A stretch of DNA of 64,000 nucleotides from Chitinophaga pinensis (GCA_902167325.1 LR632930.1:5704001-5768000); one strand, 5' to 3'. Shown: positions 42,472 through 52,615, counted from the stretch's first letter. Notes: generated from the letters alone by a model not told the origin. Made by a program: numbers and translations.

Positions 42472-45069
42472 ATGGCTAAAAGCAAATCGGAAGAAACTCC
42501 CCTGATGATGCAGCACAAATCCATCAAAACACGGTATCCGGATGCCGTGCTGCTTTTCAGGGTAGGAGATTTTTATGAAACGTTTAATGAAGACGCGGTA
42601 ATCGCATCTAAAGTCCTCGGAATCGTACTCACCAAAAGAGCCAATGGCTCTGCCACGTTTGTGGACCTGGCGGGCTTCCCGCACCATTCGCTGGACACCT
42701 ACCTCCATAAACTCGTGAAAGCCGGGCACCGTGTGGCCGTGTGCGACCAGCTGGAAGACCCTAAAATGGTAAAAGGCATCGTTAAGCGCGGGGTAACCGA
42801 AATGGTGACGCCCGGTGTGGCAGTCAATGATAAACTGCTTGAAAACAGCCAGAACAACTTCCTCGCAGCCGTACACTTCGGGGGCGATGTAACAGGCGTA
42901 GCCTTCCTCGACATCTCCACCGGCGAGTTCTACATCGCCCAGGGCAGCATTGAATATATCGATAAACTCCTTCAATCCTTCCGCCCTGCCGAAGTCATCT
43001 TCGCACGGCAGCAACAAAAGCATTTCCGCCAAACCTTCGGATCGAGGTTCTACACCTATAACCTCGATGAGTGGATATTTACCGGTACCTATGCCCGCGA
43101 GATCCTCCTGAAACATTTCGAGACGCACAACCTGAAAGGGTTCGGCGTGGAGGAAATGAACGAGGCCATCATCGCCGCAGGTGCCACCATGCATTATCTC
43201 AAAGACACCGAGCATCCGAATCTGCAGCATATCACCAGTCTCCAGCGCATTGATCAGGACGATTTCCTGTGGATGGACCGATTCACCATCCGCAACCTCG
43301 AACTGCTCCAAAGTACTGTGGAACAGGGTAAAACGCTCATCGGCACCCTCGACCATACGCTGACCCCTATGGGTGCCCGCCTGCTCAAACGCTGGATCGT
43401 GTTCCCCCTCAGGGATATTCAAAAAATCAATGAAAGGCTCGACGCGGTGGAAACCCTCATCCGCGAAACAGAACTCACCAGTAAGCTCCAGCAACACCTT
43501 CGCAATGTAGGCGACCTGGAAAGGCTCGTATCTAAAATCCCCCTGCGGAAAATCAATCCGCGTGAAGTGATGCAGCTGGCTAAGGCGCTTACGGAAGTAG
43601 AAACCGTTTCAGCCCTCCTTTCCGATACCACTGACCCATTGCTGCGGCAGCTGCAGGAGCAGCTCGACCCCTGCAGGCCTATCCTTGACAGGATCCTGCA
43701 ACAGGTGGCCGACAATCCCCCCGTACTCGCCAACAAAGGCGGCGTTATCCGGGAAGGGGTAGATGCTACACTGGACGACCTCAGGGCAATTGCTTCCAGC
43801 GGCAAGGAATACCTGCTCCGCATCCAGCAGGCAGAATCGGAAGCCACCGGCATACCCTCACTCAAAGTGGCCTTCAACAATGTGTTTGGTTACTACCTTG
43901 AAGTTACCAACACGCATAAGAACAAAGTTCCAGAAACCTGGATACGCAAGCAAACCCTCGCCAACGCCGAGCGTTACATTACACCCGAACTGAAGGAATA
44001 CGAAGAGAAAATCATCGGTGCGGAAGACAAGATCATGGCGCTCGAAATACAACTGTACGACGCGCTGATCCTCGAACTGCAGGAGTACATCGTACCCGTA
44101 CAGCGCAACGCACAGGCGCTCGCCCGCATCGACTGCCTCCTGTGTTTCGCTCACAATGCTTTGCAGTTCAAATATCGCCGGCCTGTGGTGAACGACAGCT
44201 ATCATATCGATATCAAAGAAGGCCGCCATCCGGTTATTGAACAGGGGCTGCCCCCGGGAGACAGCTATGTCAACAACGATATTCTGCTCGATCACGAGGG
44301 GCAACAGGTTATCATCCTTACCGGGCCCAACATGTCGGGTAAATCGGCCCTGTTGCGCCAAACGGCGCTCATCACCCTCATGGCGCACATAGGCAGCTTT
44401 GTACCCGCCAGTGCAGCGGAGATCGGGCTTACAGATAAGATATTCACCCGGGTGGGTGCCAGTGATAACCTGAGTGGTGGTGAATCAACCTTTATGGTGG
44501 AAATGAACGAAACCGCCAGTATCATCAACAACATTTCCCCGCGCAGCCTTATCATCCTCGACGAAATCGGGCGGGGCACCAGTACCTATGACGGTATCTC
44601 TATTGCCTGGAGTATTGTGGAATATCTCCATGATATGACGGAACACCGGCCTAAAACCCTCTTCGCCACACACTACCATGAACTCAACGAGCTGGAGAAC
44701 ACCCACTCCCGCGTGAAGAATTTCCATATCACGAACAAGGAAGTAGGTAACAAGATCATCTTTCTCCGCAAGCTTGCACCCGGCGGCAGCCGTCACAGTT
44801 TCGGTATTCATGTGGCCAAGATCGCAGGTATGCCTCCCTTGCTCATTAAACGGGCCAATGAGATCCTTTCCCAGCTGGAAAGCCAGCACATCGAAGCACC
44901 CATGGAACAGATCGCCGCGCCGGTACAGAAAGTGCAGCTCAGCATCTTCGACAGCCATAGTGATACCTTCCAGGCTATCCGCGATAAACTCACTGAAGTA
45001 GACATCAACCGCCTCACACCCGTGCAGGCTCTGATGAAACTGAGCGAGATCAAGGATCTGCTGCAATAA
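42472..45069 (+). CDS. mutS: DNA mismatch repair protein MutS
   Basis: A complete 865-residue MutS. The mismatch-reading Phe-x-Glu is in VGDFYETF (Phe34, Glu36) of domain I. Connector, lever (about 270-560) and clamp regions are present. The ATPase domain has Walker A GPNMSGKS (about 617-624), Walker B LIILDEIGRGTSTYDG (about 690-705) and the ATHYHEL switch, with a C-terminal dimerisation helix region. It recognises mispairs and recruits MutL. It is monocistronic, divergent from the trmH-like operon. Confidence 0.98.
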   Translation: MAKSKSEETPLMMQHKSIKTRYPDAVLLFRVGDFYETFNEDAVIASKVLGIVLTKRANGSATFVDLAGFPHHSLDTYLHKLVKAGHRVAVCDQLEDPKMVKGIVKRGVTEMVTPGVAVNDKLLENSQNNFLAAVHFGGDVTGVAFLDISTGEFYIAQGSIEYIDKLLQSFRPAEVIFARQQQKHFRQTFGSRFYTYNLDEWIFTGTYAREILLKHFETHNLKGFGVEEMNEAIIAAGATMHYLKDTEHPNLQHITSLQRIDQDDFLWMDRFTIRNLELLQSTVEQGKTLIGTLDHTLTPMGARLLKRWIVFPLRDIQKINERLDAVETLIRETELTSKLQQHLRNVGDLERLVSKIPLRKINPREVMQLAKALTEVETVSALLSDTTDPLLRQLQEQLDPCRPILDRILQQVADNPPVLANKGGVIREGVDATLDDLRAIASSGKEYLLRIQQAESEATGIPSLKVAFNNVFGYYLEVTNTHKNKVPETWIRKQTLANAERYITPELKEYEEKIIGAEDKIMALEIQLYDALILELQEYIVPVQRNAQALARIDCLLCFAHNALQFKYRRPVVNDSYHIDIKEGRHPVIEQGLPPGDSYVNNDILLDHEGQQVIILTGPNMSGKSALLRQTALITLMAHIGSFVPASAAEIGLTDKIFTRVGASDNLSGGESTFMVEMNETASIINNISPRSLIILDEIGRGTSTYDGISIAWSIVEYLHDMTEHRPKTLFATHYHELNELENTHSRVKNFHITNKEVGNKIIFLRKLAPGGSRHSFGIHVAKIAGMPPLLIKRANEILSQLESQHIEAPMEQIAAPVQKVQLSIFDSHSDTFQAIRDKLTEVDINRLTPVQALMKLSEIKDLLQ

Positions 45070-45093
45070 TATTTTCCGTTTTTACGCATAATG

Positions 45094-45138
45094 GGGCGAC
45101 TAAAAAGTTAAAATCTTCATTAGTCGTCCCTTATTTTT
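45094..45138 (+). terminator. Terminator of mutS
   Basis: A stem of about 10 bp with one bulge (45094-45103 with 45120-45130) is followed by a T-rich run, 25 nt past the mutS stop. Confidence 0.75.
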
Positions 45139-45214
45139 TGAATATCTGTTTAGATATGGTTTTATTCAAATCATTTTTGAGCAGTATCTAAAAATAGTTA
45201 CTGCCTTTACTTTT

Positions 45215-45250
45215 AAAAAGCAGGGGCCGACTAAAAAAGCCGGCCCCTGC
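45215..45250 (-). terminator. Terminator of the first SusCD operon
   Basis: A 10-bp perfect GC stem (45220-45229 with 45241-45250) with a U-run in the minus direction, 26 nt past the SusD stop. Confidence 0.85.
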
Positions 45251-45275
45251 ATGCAGTGTTTACAATTCACTTATC

Positions 45276-47060
45276 TTATTCGTAATTATAATTATCCCAA
45301 TAGGGGTTTACGCCTCTCAATGCGGCAGGTACCCAGAATATCGGTGTTGTGAAGTTGTCCTGGTTCTTGACAGTAGCATAGTTATCAGGATTTGTCTGCT
45401 GTTCAGCAGTAGGATATCTCAAACGTTCCGGGAGCGGCTTCATCGCTTTAGCATTGAAGGTCATAGGCTCCAGTTTGGGATGCCGGGTCCTTCTTAATTC
45501 CGCCCATAATTCGTAAGGGCACATCAGGTTCAGGTGAATGTATTTCTGCTGCATCAGCAATTCCATCTTATCCTCGACGCTCCCTCTGCTGTTGAACCTT
45601 ATGGCAATTGAATCTGCATAGGTGGTAATAACAGCCGTTGAAGGTTTAATAGGATGCATCAGGGAGTCGATGGGTTGAGTTGTCGGCACGCTACGGTCAG
45701 GATAGGGGCTATTCTGATTGAGCGTGTACCAGAAATTCGTGGAGTTTTTGATCGCATCTTTGATATGATCTGCAGCCGTTTTGCCGGTTGTGCCGAGATT
45801 CTTGAGTGCAACCTCCGCCAACAGCAGATCTGTTTCAGCCATCGACATCATATACACCGGAAATTTCTCGTTACGGGCAAACGTTCCAAGGTGATACATG
45901 GAGCGGGAGTTTTGTTTCAAGTGCTCGCTCAGGGCACCATATGGGCCACCTGTATAATATCTTTCGCCAGCGACATAGGCGGCTTTCTGGCCGTCAGCAT
46001 TCATATTTACACCACGATAATCACCTGCAGCCGGAAGGGTATCATATTGGCTGAACTTGGTAGGCATAGCCAGCACTGGTAGCCGCGGATCATCAATTCC
46101 AGGTTCATAAACAGTCTTGTTCCGGTTCATTCTCCTTATAATAATGTCGGGGATAAATGTGGCAGGCCAAGCTTCGCCGATACCACGGATCCATTCACCG
46201 CCACCATTGGCCATCAAAGCATAGGGCATGGCCCATACCTGGTCCCTTGTGGGAAAATTATTCTTGGAAAGCACATCCTGGATATGCGATTTGGCAAACA
46301 CTTCTTCCACACCAGAAATTCTAACTGCAAATTTCAGCCTGATGGCATTTATATACTGCACCCATGCGTTTATATCGCCACGGAACGCAATATCCTGCGT
46401 GTTGAAAACTGCTTTGGCCGATGTAGACATTTTGCTATACTCGCCTGGCAGATCGTTGGCTATTTTTTTCAGCTCATCCAAAACGCTTTTATAGATTTCC
46501 TTCGGGTCGTCGTATTTAGGGAAAAACAACCTGTCTTTGCCCTTAAAAGCCTCAGAGTAGGGAATACCATTATAAAAGTCAACCGCCAGCAATGCTGCAT
46601 AATCTTTCATCACAGTTGTAAGCGAGTAGTATATCTTGTTGTCATCCAGCTCGGAGCCTGATACCATTGCTATATTGTCCTTAATAACGGCCCAGGCATT
46701 CACACTACCGTAAAAGGCACCCAGCCTGTTCTGCCAAAGCTGGTTCTCAGAGCCAAAAGCCGTAGTACCGGTAAGGTCGTCAAAAGTCGAAAACCATGCG
46801 TACCGGTCGGTAATATACCGCTGAGATATTTGTGAATAACTGGCAACCCCCATCGAACCGGTACCCGCCATATCCCACCACCATTCGCCATAGTCCTGAA
46901 CATATAGCTTCCAGGAATAGAGCGTTTTGGTAAACATCCCGGCAAACAGGTTGCCGGTCTTGTCATAATTTTCCGGGTTGGGGAATTCTTTTTCAAGCGA
47001 CTTCTTGCACGACGAAAGCGCTACTGAAAAAACAATTAACCCTATGAGTATCTTTTTCAT
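45276..47060 (-). CDS. SusD/RagB-family glycan-binding lipoprotein (pair 1)
   Basis: A 594-residue lipoprotein with lipobox ALSSC, Cys18. The N-terminal helical part contains paired TPR-like helices; MKDYAALLAVDFYNGIPYSEAF is the usual SusD segment around the third helix pair. MSMAETDLLLAEVALKN and ELWAELRRTRHPKL near the C-terminus are family hallmarks. It caps the SusC barrel and captures glycan outside the cell. It lies 20 nt downstream of its SusC, in one operon. No hydrolase is next to it, so ligand is unknown. Confidence 0.92.
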   Translation of the reverse strand: MKKILIGLIVFSVALSSCKKSLEKEFPNPENYDKTGNLFAGMFTKTLYSWKLYVQDYGEWWWDMAGTGSMGVASYSQISQRYITDRYAWFSTFDDLTGTTAFGSENQLWQNRLGAFYGSVNAWAVIKDNIAMVSGSELDDNKIYYSLTTVMKDYAALLAVDFYNGIPYSEAFKGKDRLFFPKYDDPKEIYKSVLDELKKIANDLPGEYSKMSTSAKAVFNTQDIAFRGDINAWVQYINAIRLKFAVRISGVEEVFAKSHIQDVLSKNNFPTRDQVWAMPYALMANGGGEWIRGIGEAWPATFIPDIIIRRMNRNKTVYEPGIDDPRLPVLAMPTKFSQYDTLPAAGDYRGVNMNADGQKAAYVAGERYYTGGPYGALSEHLKQNSRSMYHLGTFARNEKFPVYMMSMAETDLLLAEVALKNLGTTGKTAADHIKDAIKNSTNFWYTLNQNSPYPDRSVPTTQPIDSLMHPIKPSTAVITTYADSIAIRFNSRGSVEDKMELLMQQKYIHLNLMCPYELWAELRRTRHPKLEPMTFNAKAMKPLPERLRYPTAEQQTNPDNYATVKNQDNFTTPIFWVPAALRGVNPYWDNYNYE

Positions 47061-47080
47061 GATTTTTTCTTTTGAAGCTT

Positions 47081-50000
47081 TTAGAAACTAACATTTACAC
47101 CAAAACTGAAAGACCTGATAGAGGGATAGAATGAATTTTCAATATATCCCTGGGCACCCAATGCGCCTTCCGGGTCAACGTTGGGCAAGGTCTTATACAA
47201 ATAACCCAGGTTTCTTGCAGCGGCAGTTAATGAAAGCTTCTGCAATTTCAACATATTCGAAACCTTCTTGGGCAGGCTGTACTCAAGTGAAATCTCACGC
47301 AGTTTGATATAATCGTTTTTGAACAAACGGTCCGGAGGCCAGGAAGTGCCAAGGTCATTGATATAGGTCTGATAGTATGACGGAGCGCTAATGATAACAT
47401 CGTTCTTTACATAGCTGACTGTGCCACCTGAACTCACTTCTTTCATGCCATCAAGCACGATACCATCGTGGTAAACAATACCGTCCCGTGCAGTTCCGGG
47501 AGCCGGCTTACTGTGTTCCCATTTTACCGGAGCGCCCGAAGTATTATCTATGTAATAGGCCAACCCACCGGATGCTTCATCCCTGCCCTGAAGCGAAGCT
47601 TTGATCACACCTGTTCCCATGAGGTAGTTATTGGTGTAAGAGAAGATGGTGCCACCAAATTTGTAATCAATGCCAATATGAAAATTGAAGCCTTTAAAGG
47701 AGAAGTCGCTGTACAAACCACCAAATACGCTGGGGTTAACGTTTCTACCGGTATTGGTAACCTGGTCGCTCAGCGCATACAAACCATTGGGGCCAACGAT
47801 CTTGTTGCCATCGGGTGTGCGCTTGTAGTCATACGCGCGAATTTCCCCGATGCGCTCTCCTTCTTTTGCCCAAACCTGGAAGCCGGAGTTGCCATCAATA
47901 TATTTTTGGGTAATACCGGGATACAGCTTCTTGACTTTAGAAAACTGGTTAGCTGCTGTAAAAGTCAAATCCCAACGGTATTTCGAGGTAGCCAGCGGCG
48001 CTCCTTTGATCAACAGCTCCAGGCCCCAGTTTTTCACGTTACCGGTATTGATTTTTGCTGCAGTGTAGCCAGTTGCCGGTGTAATCGGCTGTTGTACGAT
48101 CTGGTCGTAAACATTGTTGGTATAGAAAGAGAAGTCGATCTCAACCCTGCTTCTTTCAAACCACCTTGTATTAAAGCCCATTTCAAATTCACGCTTCCGG
48201 AAAGGTTTTAAAGGCTCCAGGAAAAGTGCTGAAGGGGGTGTAACGGTTGTAGGTCCATACGAATAAGGCAGTTGACCAACACTGTAAGCGTCGTTGGCAA
48301 AATACCTGTCGCCAACAGCAGTTGTAGGTCCACCACCTACGTCAGCCCAAGCGAAGCGGAGCTTACCATATTGCAGGTAGGGAACTTTAATGTCGTTGGA
48401 GAAATTATAGGTGAGCGATACGCCCGGGTAGAAATAAGAGTAGTTGGGGGCCTGCAGCGTGGAGTTCCAGTCGTTCCTTGCCTGCAATTCCAGGTAGAAT
48501 GTTTCTCTCCAGGAAAGCGTGGCAGAGCCTAATGCGCTATACAGCGCGTCCGATCCCCTTCTCAAGCCGGTAACCTTGCCCCTGTCGCCAGAGGTAGGCC
48601 AGAACCTTGTATCCGCGTTCCCAAGCGAAAACCAGTCAGGGAAAATCAAGCCCATGTCGCCTGTGGATGAGTACATATTGTTCTCAGACACTTTTTGATA
48701 AGCACCGCCACCGAAAGCGAAGAAACTGAAATCGCGGCTGAAGTCTTTTTCATACTTCAACAAGGCCTGGTAATTCTGTACAGTCATGTTGCGTTTGGTC
48801 CAGCTGTACTTACCACCTACTCTAACTGGTGCCAAGCGGATGATTTTATTCTCGGTAATGAAATCTGTATTGGTATAATCCAATGAAGCTTGCGCAATCA
48901 TGGATATATTTTTTGTAAACTGGAGTGTAGACCTGATAGAGCTTACCAGGTGCAACTTTTTGTCCTGGTCTTGATTATCGTTTTGTTCCCACATGATCCC
49001 TGCAACTGCGTTAGGCCAGTAACCGGGGCTGGAACCGGAAAGTCCCCAAGGTTCCAGGTCTCTTCTAAAGCCTTCCGCGTCGTGGTAGAACGATTTCATC
49101 CAATTGTAATCATAGTCCCTGTTCAGGCCCGTTGCCACAAACTGCTGAATATTGGGGCGGCGGTTTTTCGTTTGCACGCTGTACAGGTTATTTACAAATT
49201 CAAATGTTGCGAACGGCGAAACCTTGAAATTACCGTTGAAACTGAAGGTATTGTTCTTTTGAGTAAACCCGGGAATTACGTCTTCATATGTATTGCGGGT
49301 GAAGGATGCCCTCACGCTCCCTAAAGTACCGCCGCCCGAAACAGCAACGTTTGTGCGGTTAGACAATGCGGTATTAAAGAAGTCGATAAAGTTATTGGGA
49401 TATGCTTTATAAGGGCCCATTGTGCTGTCATAAAGCATCACATTGCTGTTATCGAACCTGGGTCCAAAGCTGAAGCGGCTCAGCGGGAGTTTCCGGGTAT
49501 TTACCCCGCCAATCAGCGCGTATTGGGTATCGCGAACTGAGGCTCCCGATCCGAACTCATTTTGAAAATCAATGAACGTAAATGGCTTGTCAACTGTTAC
49601 CTGATGAGAGATTTGTATGCCAAGTCCTCTTGTCTGTTTTCCACTTTTTGTAGTGATCAGAACTACGCCATTGAGCGCCTGGCTGCCATATAGCACAGTA
49701 GCTTTTGCACCCTTCAGGATTTCAATAGATTCAATATCGTCCGAGTTGATGTCATTTACGCCAGACCCATAGTCAAAAGAGTTTAGCGGATCATATCCCC
49801 TGCTTTCCATTGAAGTTTTTTCATCATACAGCGGTACACCATCTACTACAAACAACGGCCTTGTATTCGTATTTGATTCAAGACCGGCAGCGCCCCGGAT
49901 ACGCACGTTTACACCTCCTGTGGGACCGGACGAAGAAATGTTGATGCCAACACCCGCCGCCTTACCATACAGGGCGAGGAAGGGGTTAAGGGTTGCCCCG

Positions 50001-50410
50001 GCTTTCATCAGGTCTTCCCCTTTAATCGTTGAGATAGCATATCCAACGGCCTTTCTTTCCCTTTTAATGCCGAGGGCGGTTACTACCACATCATCCAGTC
50101 CAAGCGCACTCGTTTCCAATACGATTTTAAGGTCGTTACTCTGGCCAATCGTAATCTCCTGACTTTTGAAGCCAATAGAGCTAAAAACCAATATGGCATT
50201 GGGTTGATCAGTCGTAACGCTGAATTTCCCATTTACGTCGGTAGCACCACCAGTGGAAGTACCTTTAATGAGAATTGTGACCCCAGGCACAGGTTCTCCT
50301 TGCACATCGGTTACCGTTCCCGAGATAGTTCGTTTTTGCTGAGCCATCGCAATGCCCACCCAAAAACAAAATAACAGGATCATTGAGATCCGCCGTTTTG
50401 CATCTTTCAT
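47081..50410 (-). CDS. SusC/RagA-family TonB-dependent outer-membrane transporter (pair 1)
   Basis: A 1109-residue SusC. A signal peptide (1-23, ending GIAMA) is followed by a carboxypeptidase-regulatory-like domain (about 27-105: ISGTVTDVQGEPVPGVTILIKG), the TonB-box region VVVTALGIKRERKAVGYAIS, a plug (about 115-235, VRIRGAAGLESN, ILKGAKATVLYGSQALNGVVLITTK) and the barrel ending in the aromatic C-terminus FGVNVSF. It imports oligosaccharides into the periplasm using TonB energy. It is separated from the ROK regulator gene upstream by 709 nt that contains degenerate repeats. Confidence 0.95.
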   Translation of the reverse strand: MKDAKRRISMILLFCFWVGIAMAQQKRTISGTVTDVQGEPVPGVTILIKGTSTGGATDVNGKFSVTTDQPNAILVFSSIGFKSQEITIGQSNDLKIVLETSALGLDDVVVTALGIKRERKAVGYAISTIKGEDLMKAGATLNPFLALYGKAAGVGINISSSGPTGGVNVRIRGAAGLESNTNTRPLFVVDGVPLYDEKTSMESRGYDPLNSFDYGSGVNDINSDDIESIEILKGAKATVLYGSQALNGVVLITTKSGKQTRGLGIQISHQVTVDKPFTFIDFQNEFGSGASVRDTQYALIGGVNTRKLPLSRFSFGPRFDNSNVMLYDSTMGPYKAYPNNFIDFFNTALSNRTNVAVSGGGTLGSVRASFTRNTYEDVIPGFTQKNNTFSFNGNFKVSPFATFEFVNNLYSVQTKNRRPNIQQFVATGLNRDYDYNWMKSFYHDAEGFRRDLEPWGLSGSSPGYWPNAVAGIMWEQNDNQDQDKKLHLVSSIRSTLQFTKNISMIAQASLDYTNTDFITENKIIRLAPVRVGGKYSWTKRNMTVQNYQALLKYEKDFSRDFSFFAFGGGAYQKVSENNMYSSTGDMGLIFPDWFSLGNADTRFWPTSGDRGKVTGLRRGSDALYSALGSATLSWRETFYLELQARNDWNSTLQAPNYSYFYPGVSLTYNFSNDIKVPYLQYGKLRFAWADVGGGPTTAVGDRYFANDAYSVGQLPYSYGPTTVTPPSALFLEPLKPFRKREFEMGFNTRWFERSRVEIDFSFYTNNVYDQIVQQPITPATGYTAAKINTGNVKNWGLELLIKGAPLATSKYRWDLTFTAANQFSKVKKLYPGITQKYIDGNSGFQVWAKEGERIGEIRAYDYKRTPDGNKIVGPNGLYALSDQVTNTGRNVNPSVFGGLYSDFSFKGFNFHIGIDYKFGGTIFSYTNNYLMGTGVIKASLQGRDEASGGLAYYIDNTSGAPVKWEHSKPAPGTARDGIVYHDGIVLDGMKEVSSGGTVSYVKNDVIISAPSYYQTYINDLGTSWPPDRLFKNDYIKLREISLEYSLPKKVSNMLKLQKLSLTAAARNLGYLYKTLPNVDPEGALGAQGYIENSFYPSIRSFSFGVNVSF

Positions 50411-50462
50411 GTTGCAGTTGTTTTAGATTTGAAAGTTTAATAGCGATTTGTCTATTTTTGGT

Positions 50463-51014
50463 TGATTATCAATACATCGAAGCCCATCCGGGCTGTTCCC
50501 TTTCAAACTGATCCAAGGTTGTATCAGTCATTTGTTCACTGTCTATATTTGATTGATTAATACTGCGTAAAAGGATTTAACCGGGCAGAATTTATTCAGC
50601 CGATTGCTTCATGTAAGATGATGCATACTTGTTCACTGTCAATATTTGATTGATTATTAATACATTGAAGCATTTGGCAGGCCATGCTTGTTCACCTGAA
50701 TACGATCATGCCCATGAAACCAACCTCTGTTACTGTCTGTATTTAGTTGCCTAGTACTGCTTCAAAGCCCATTCTGCGGACCTGCTCTGTTCACTGATTC
50801 TGGTTGTATAGGGGCGCCAAATCTGCCTGTTGTCAATTGTTCATCGATATTTGGTTGTCTATTTCAGCATCAAAGCCCATTCCGCGGGCCTGCTCTGTTC
50901 ACTGATTCTGGTTGTAAAGGGGCGCCAACTGCCTGTTGTCAATTGTTCACCTTAATTTAGTTGCCTCTCAAAGCCCTTTCCCGGGCCTACTCTGTTCACT
51001 GATTCTGGTTGTAT
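50463..51014. repeat. Degenerate tandem repeat array upstream of susC 1
   Basis: Three clear copies of a unit of about 100 bp begin with CAAAGCCC at 50763, 50871 and 50969 (periods 108 and 98). More diverged copies reach back to about 50463. The motif TGTTCAC occurs exactly seven times (50533, 50630, 50689, 50788, 50896, 50944, 50993), with a near match at 50838, and again before susC 2. The array fills most of the 709-nt gap between ROK and SusC; no gene is seen in it. It lies where the susC mRNA leader and promoter should be. Confidence 0.8.
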
Positions 51015-51119
51015 AAAAGATGTCAATACTAATTGTCCACAATTTATAATTATTTGGCTGATTATTACTTCATCGAAGCCCTGCAATATTCTTTCTCACT
51101 TAATTATGTTCGCGAATGA

Positions 51120-52322
51120 TTATGCCAACACACGAATTACCTTATTTTTTACCGGTTGCCTGTCATAATTTTCAATAACCAATGCGGCTGCACCGATTAG
51201 CTCTGCGCGATCATTGAATGTAGATACTGCCAATTCCGACTTGGATGCCAACCGGGGTATACAATAGTGGTTTATTGCCTGCTGTACCGGCGCCAGCCAT
51301 AATCTGCCTGCGGAAGCACCCCGGCCGCTCAGGACAATCAATTCAGGGTTCAGCACATGTATCAGGATGGCAATCCCCCTTCCAATGTTATAGGCAGCTT
51401 CCGAGAGCAGTTCTACAGCGAACGTGTCGCCGTGCGTGGCTGCTTTAAGAATTGTATCACAGGCCTCCTCAATATCTTCAGGCATTTCTTCAATGGTTGA
51501 AACCCGCCCGCTTTTCAATCCTTCCACGGCCTTTTCAATTACTACCAGCATGGATGCTTCGGTTTCAAGGCAACCACTTTTCCCGCAGCCGCACAATTTG
51601 TTATTTACGAAGAGCGGGATATGGCTGAACTCCCCGGCAAACCCTGTGCAGCCACGAAACAATACACCATTCAAAATAAGTCCCAGTCCTACGCCCCAGT
51701 TGATATTAATGACCATTACATCATTCCGGCCACGGGCCGCGCCCAACCGGAATTCTGCAAGAGCGATCAGGCTGGAGTCATTGTCTATATGAACCGGTAT
51801 GCCAACCCGGTTCTCCAAAAAATCAACGATGCTCGTCTGGGTTTCAAGGAAAGAATAGTTGACCCCTTTGGAGACATCCACAAAACCAGGCATACCAATG
51901 CCTATACCAATAATTTTATCGCGGGCTATTGTTGTTTTATCGATGAACCGGTTCAGCTGATTAGCCAAAACTTCCAACGCACCCGGGTTCTTTGGCAAGG
52001 GAAGTCCGATTTTTTCGGTGCAGATAATATCACAATTCTGCATATCAATGACTGCCATGCGGGTAACCAACTGGTCCATTGCCACCGAAACCACATACAT
52101 CTTACCCGGCTTTAGGGCATATACCTGAGGACGCCTGCCCCCGGAAGAAGGTGCATACCCCTTTTCTTCGACAAGGCCCTCTGAAACCAGTTCACCTAAA
52201 ATACGGACTGTCAAGGGCATGCTTTTTTCAATCCGTGAACTGATCTCTGTACCAGACAACGCATTTCCGAAGCAGAGCTCCTTTAAAATTTTCTGTTTGT
52301 ACAGGTCAGTTTTGCTAAGCAT
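51120..52322 (-). CDS. ROK-family transcriptional regulator
   Basis: A 400-residue protein from ATG 52322. A winged HTH lies at about 6-70 (QKILKELCFGNALSGTEISSRIEKSMPLTVRILGELVSEGLVEEKG). The ROK sugar-kinase-like domain follows, with IGIGIGMPGFVD, HIDNDSSLIALAEFR and the zinc site LCGCGKSGCLETEAS. It resembles NagC/XylR-type repressors that respond to a sugar or sugar phosphate. It precedes the repeat array and SusCD pair 1 in the same direction, so it probably controls that locus. A longer frame to 52370 is rejected: it adds an oddly hydrophobic stretch ahead of the HTH. Confidence 0.9.
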   Translation of the reverse strand: MLSKTDLYKQKILKELCFGNALSGTEISSRIEKSMPLTVRILGELVSEGLVEEKGYAPSSGGRRPQVYALKPGKMYVVSVAMDQLVTRMAVIDMQNCDIICTEKIGLPLPKNPGALEVLANQLNRFIDKTTIARDKIIGIGIGMPGFVDVSKGVNYSFLETQTSIVDFLENRVGIPVHIDNDSSLIALAEFRLGAARGRNDVMVININWGVGLGLILNGVLFRGCTGFAGEFSHIPLFVNNKLCGCGKSGCLETEASMLVVIEKAVEGLKSGRVSTIEEMPEDIEEACDTILKAATHGDTFAVELLSEAAYNIGRGIAILIHVLNPELIVLSGRGASAGRLWLAPVQQAINHYCIPRLASKSELAVSTFNDRAELIGAAALVIENYDRQPVKNKVIRVLA

Positions 52323-52485
52323 CAGTTTAAAGGTAAAAAGAAATTGAATAAATAACAATAGTGTAAACAAGAATCACAGAAGTTGATACTACTTTCTAAA
52401 AATATAGCATTAGTGTATCTAGAAAAGAATAAATCACGTACACTTCAGTATTTTTAATTACAAAGCATTGTTCCTGAAGTTTCTA

Positions 52486-52587
52486 ATGGAAAAGGTTAAC
52501 GGCCAAATCGTCTGTGCCCAGGATAACCTGAATGTCGTCAGGCATTATTCAGAATTTTATTACCTCGATAAAATCAAAAGGGGCTGA
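52486..52587 (+). CDS. Possible 33-residue ORF running into a terminator
   Basis: ATG 52486 to TGA 52587 encodes a 33-residue polar peptide with a single Cys; the stop lies inside the left arm of a strong hairpin. No SD or TAnnTTTG promoter is evident. It is the only coding-like feature in the 384-nt gap 52323-52706, and may be chance. Confidence 0.2.
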   Translation: MEKVNGQIVCAQDNLNVVRHYSEFYYLDKIKRG

Positions 52588-52615
52588 CCATTAAATATGG
52601 TCAGCCCCTTTTGAT
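52573..52615. terminator. 19-bp perfect terminator hairpin
   Basis: Arms 52573-52591 and 52597-52615 are exact inverses with a 5-nt loop and T-rich flanks on both strands. It would end SusCD pair 2 transcription (minus, stop 52707) and could also act on plus-strand RNA. Confidence 0.85.

Noticed and set aside
50463-51014. CRISPR array
   Set aside because: The repeats are about 100 bp, degenerate and directly abutting, without short identical repeats and unique spacers, and no cas gene is near.
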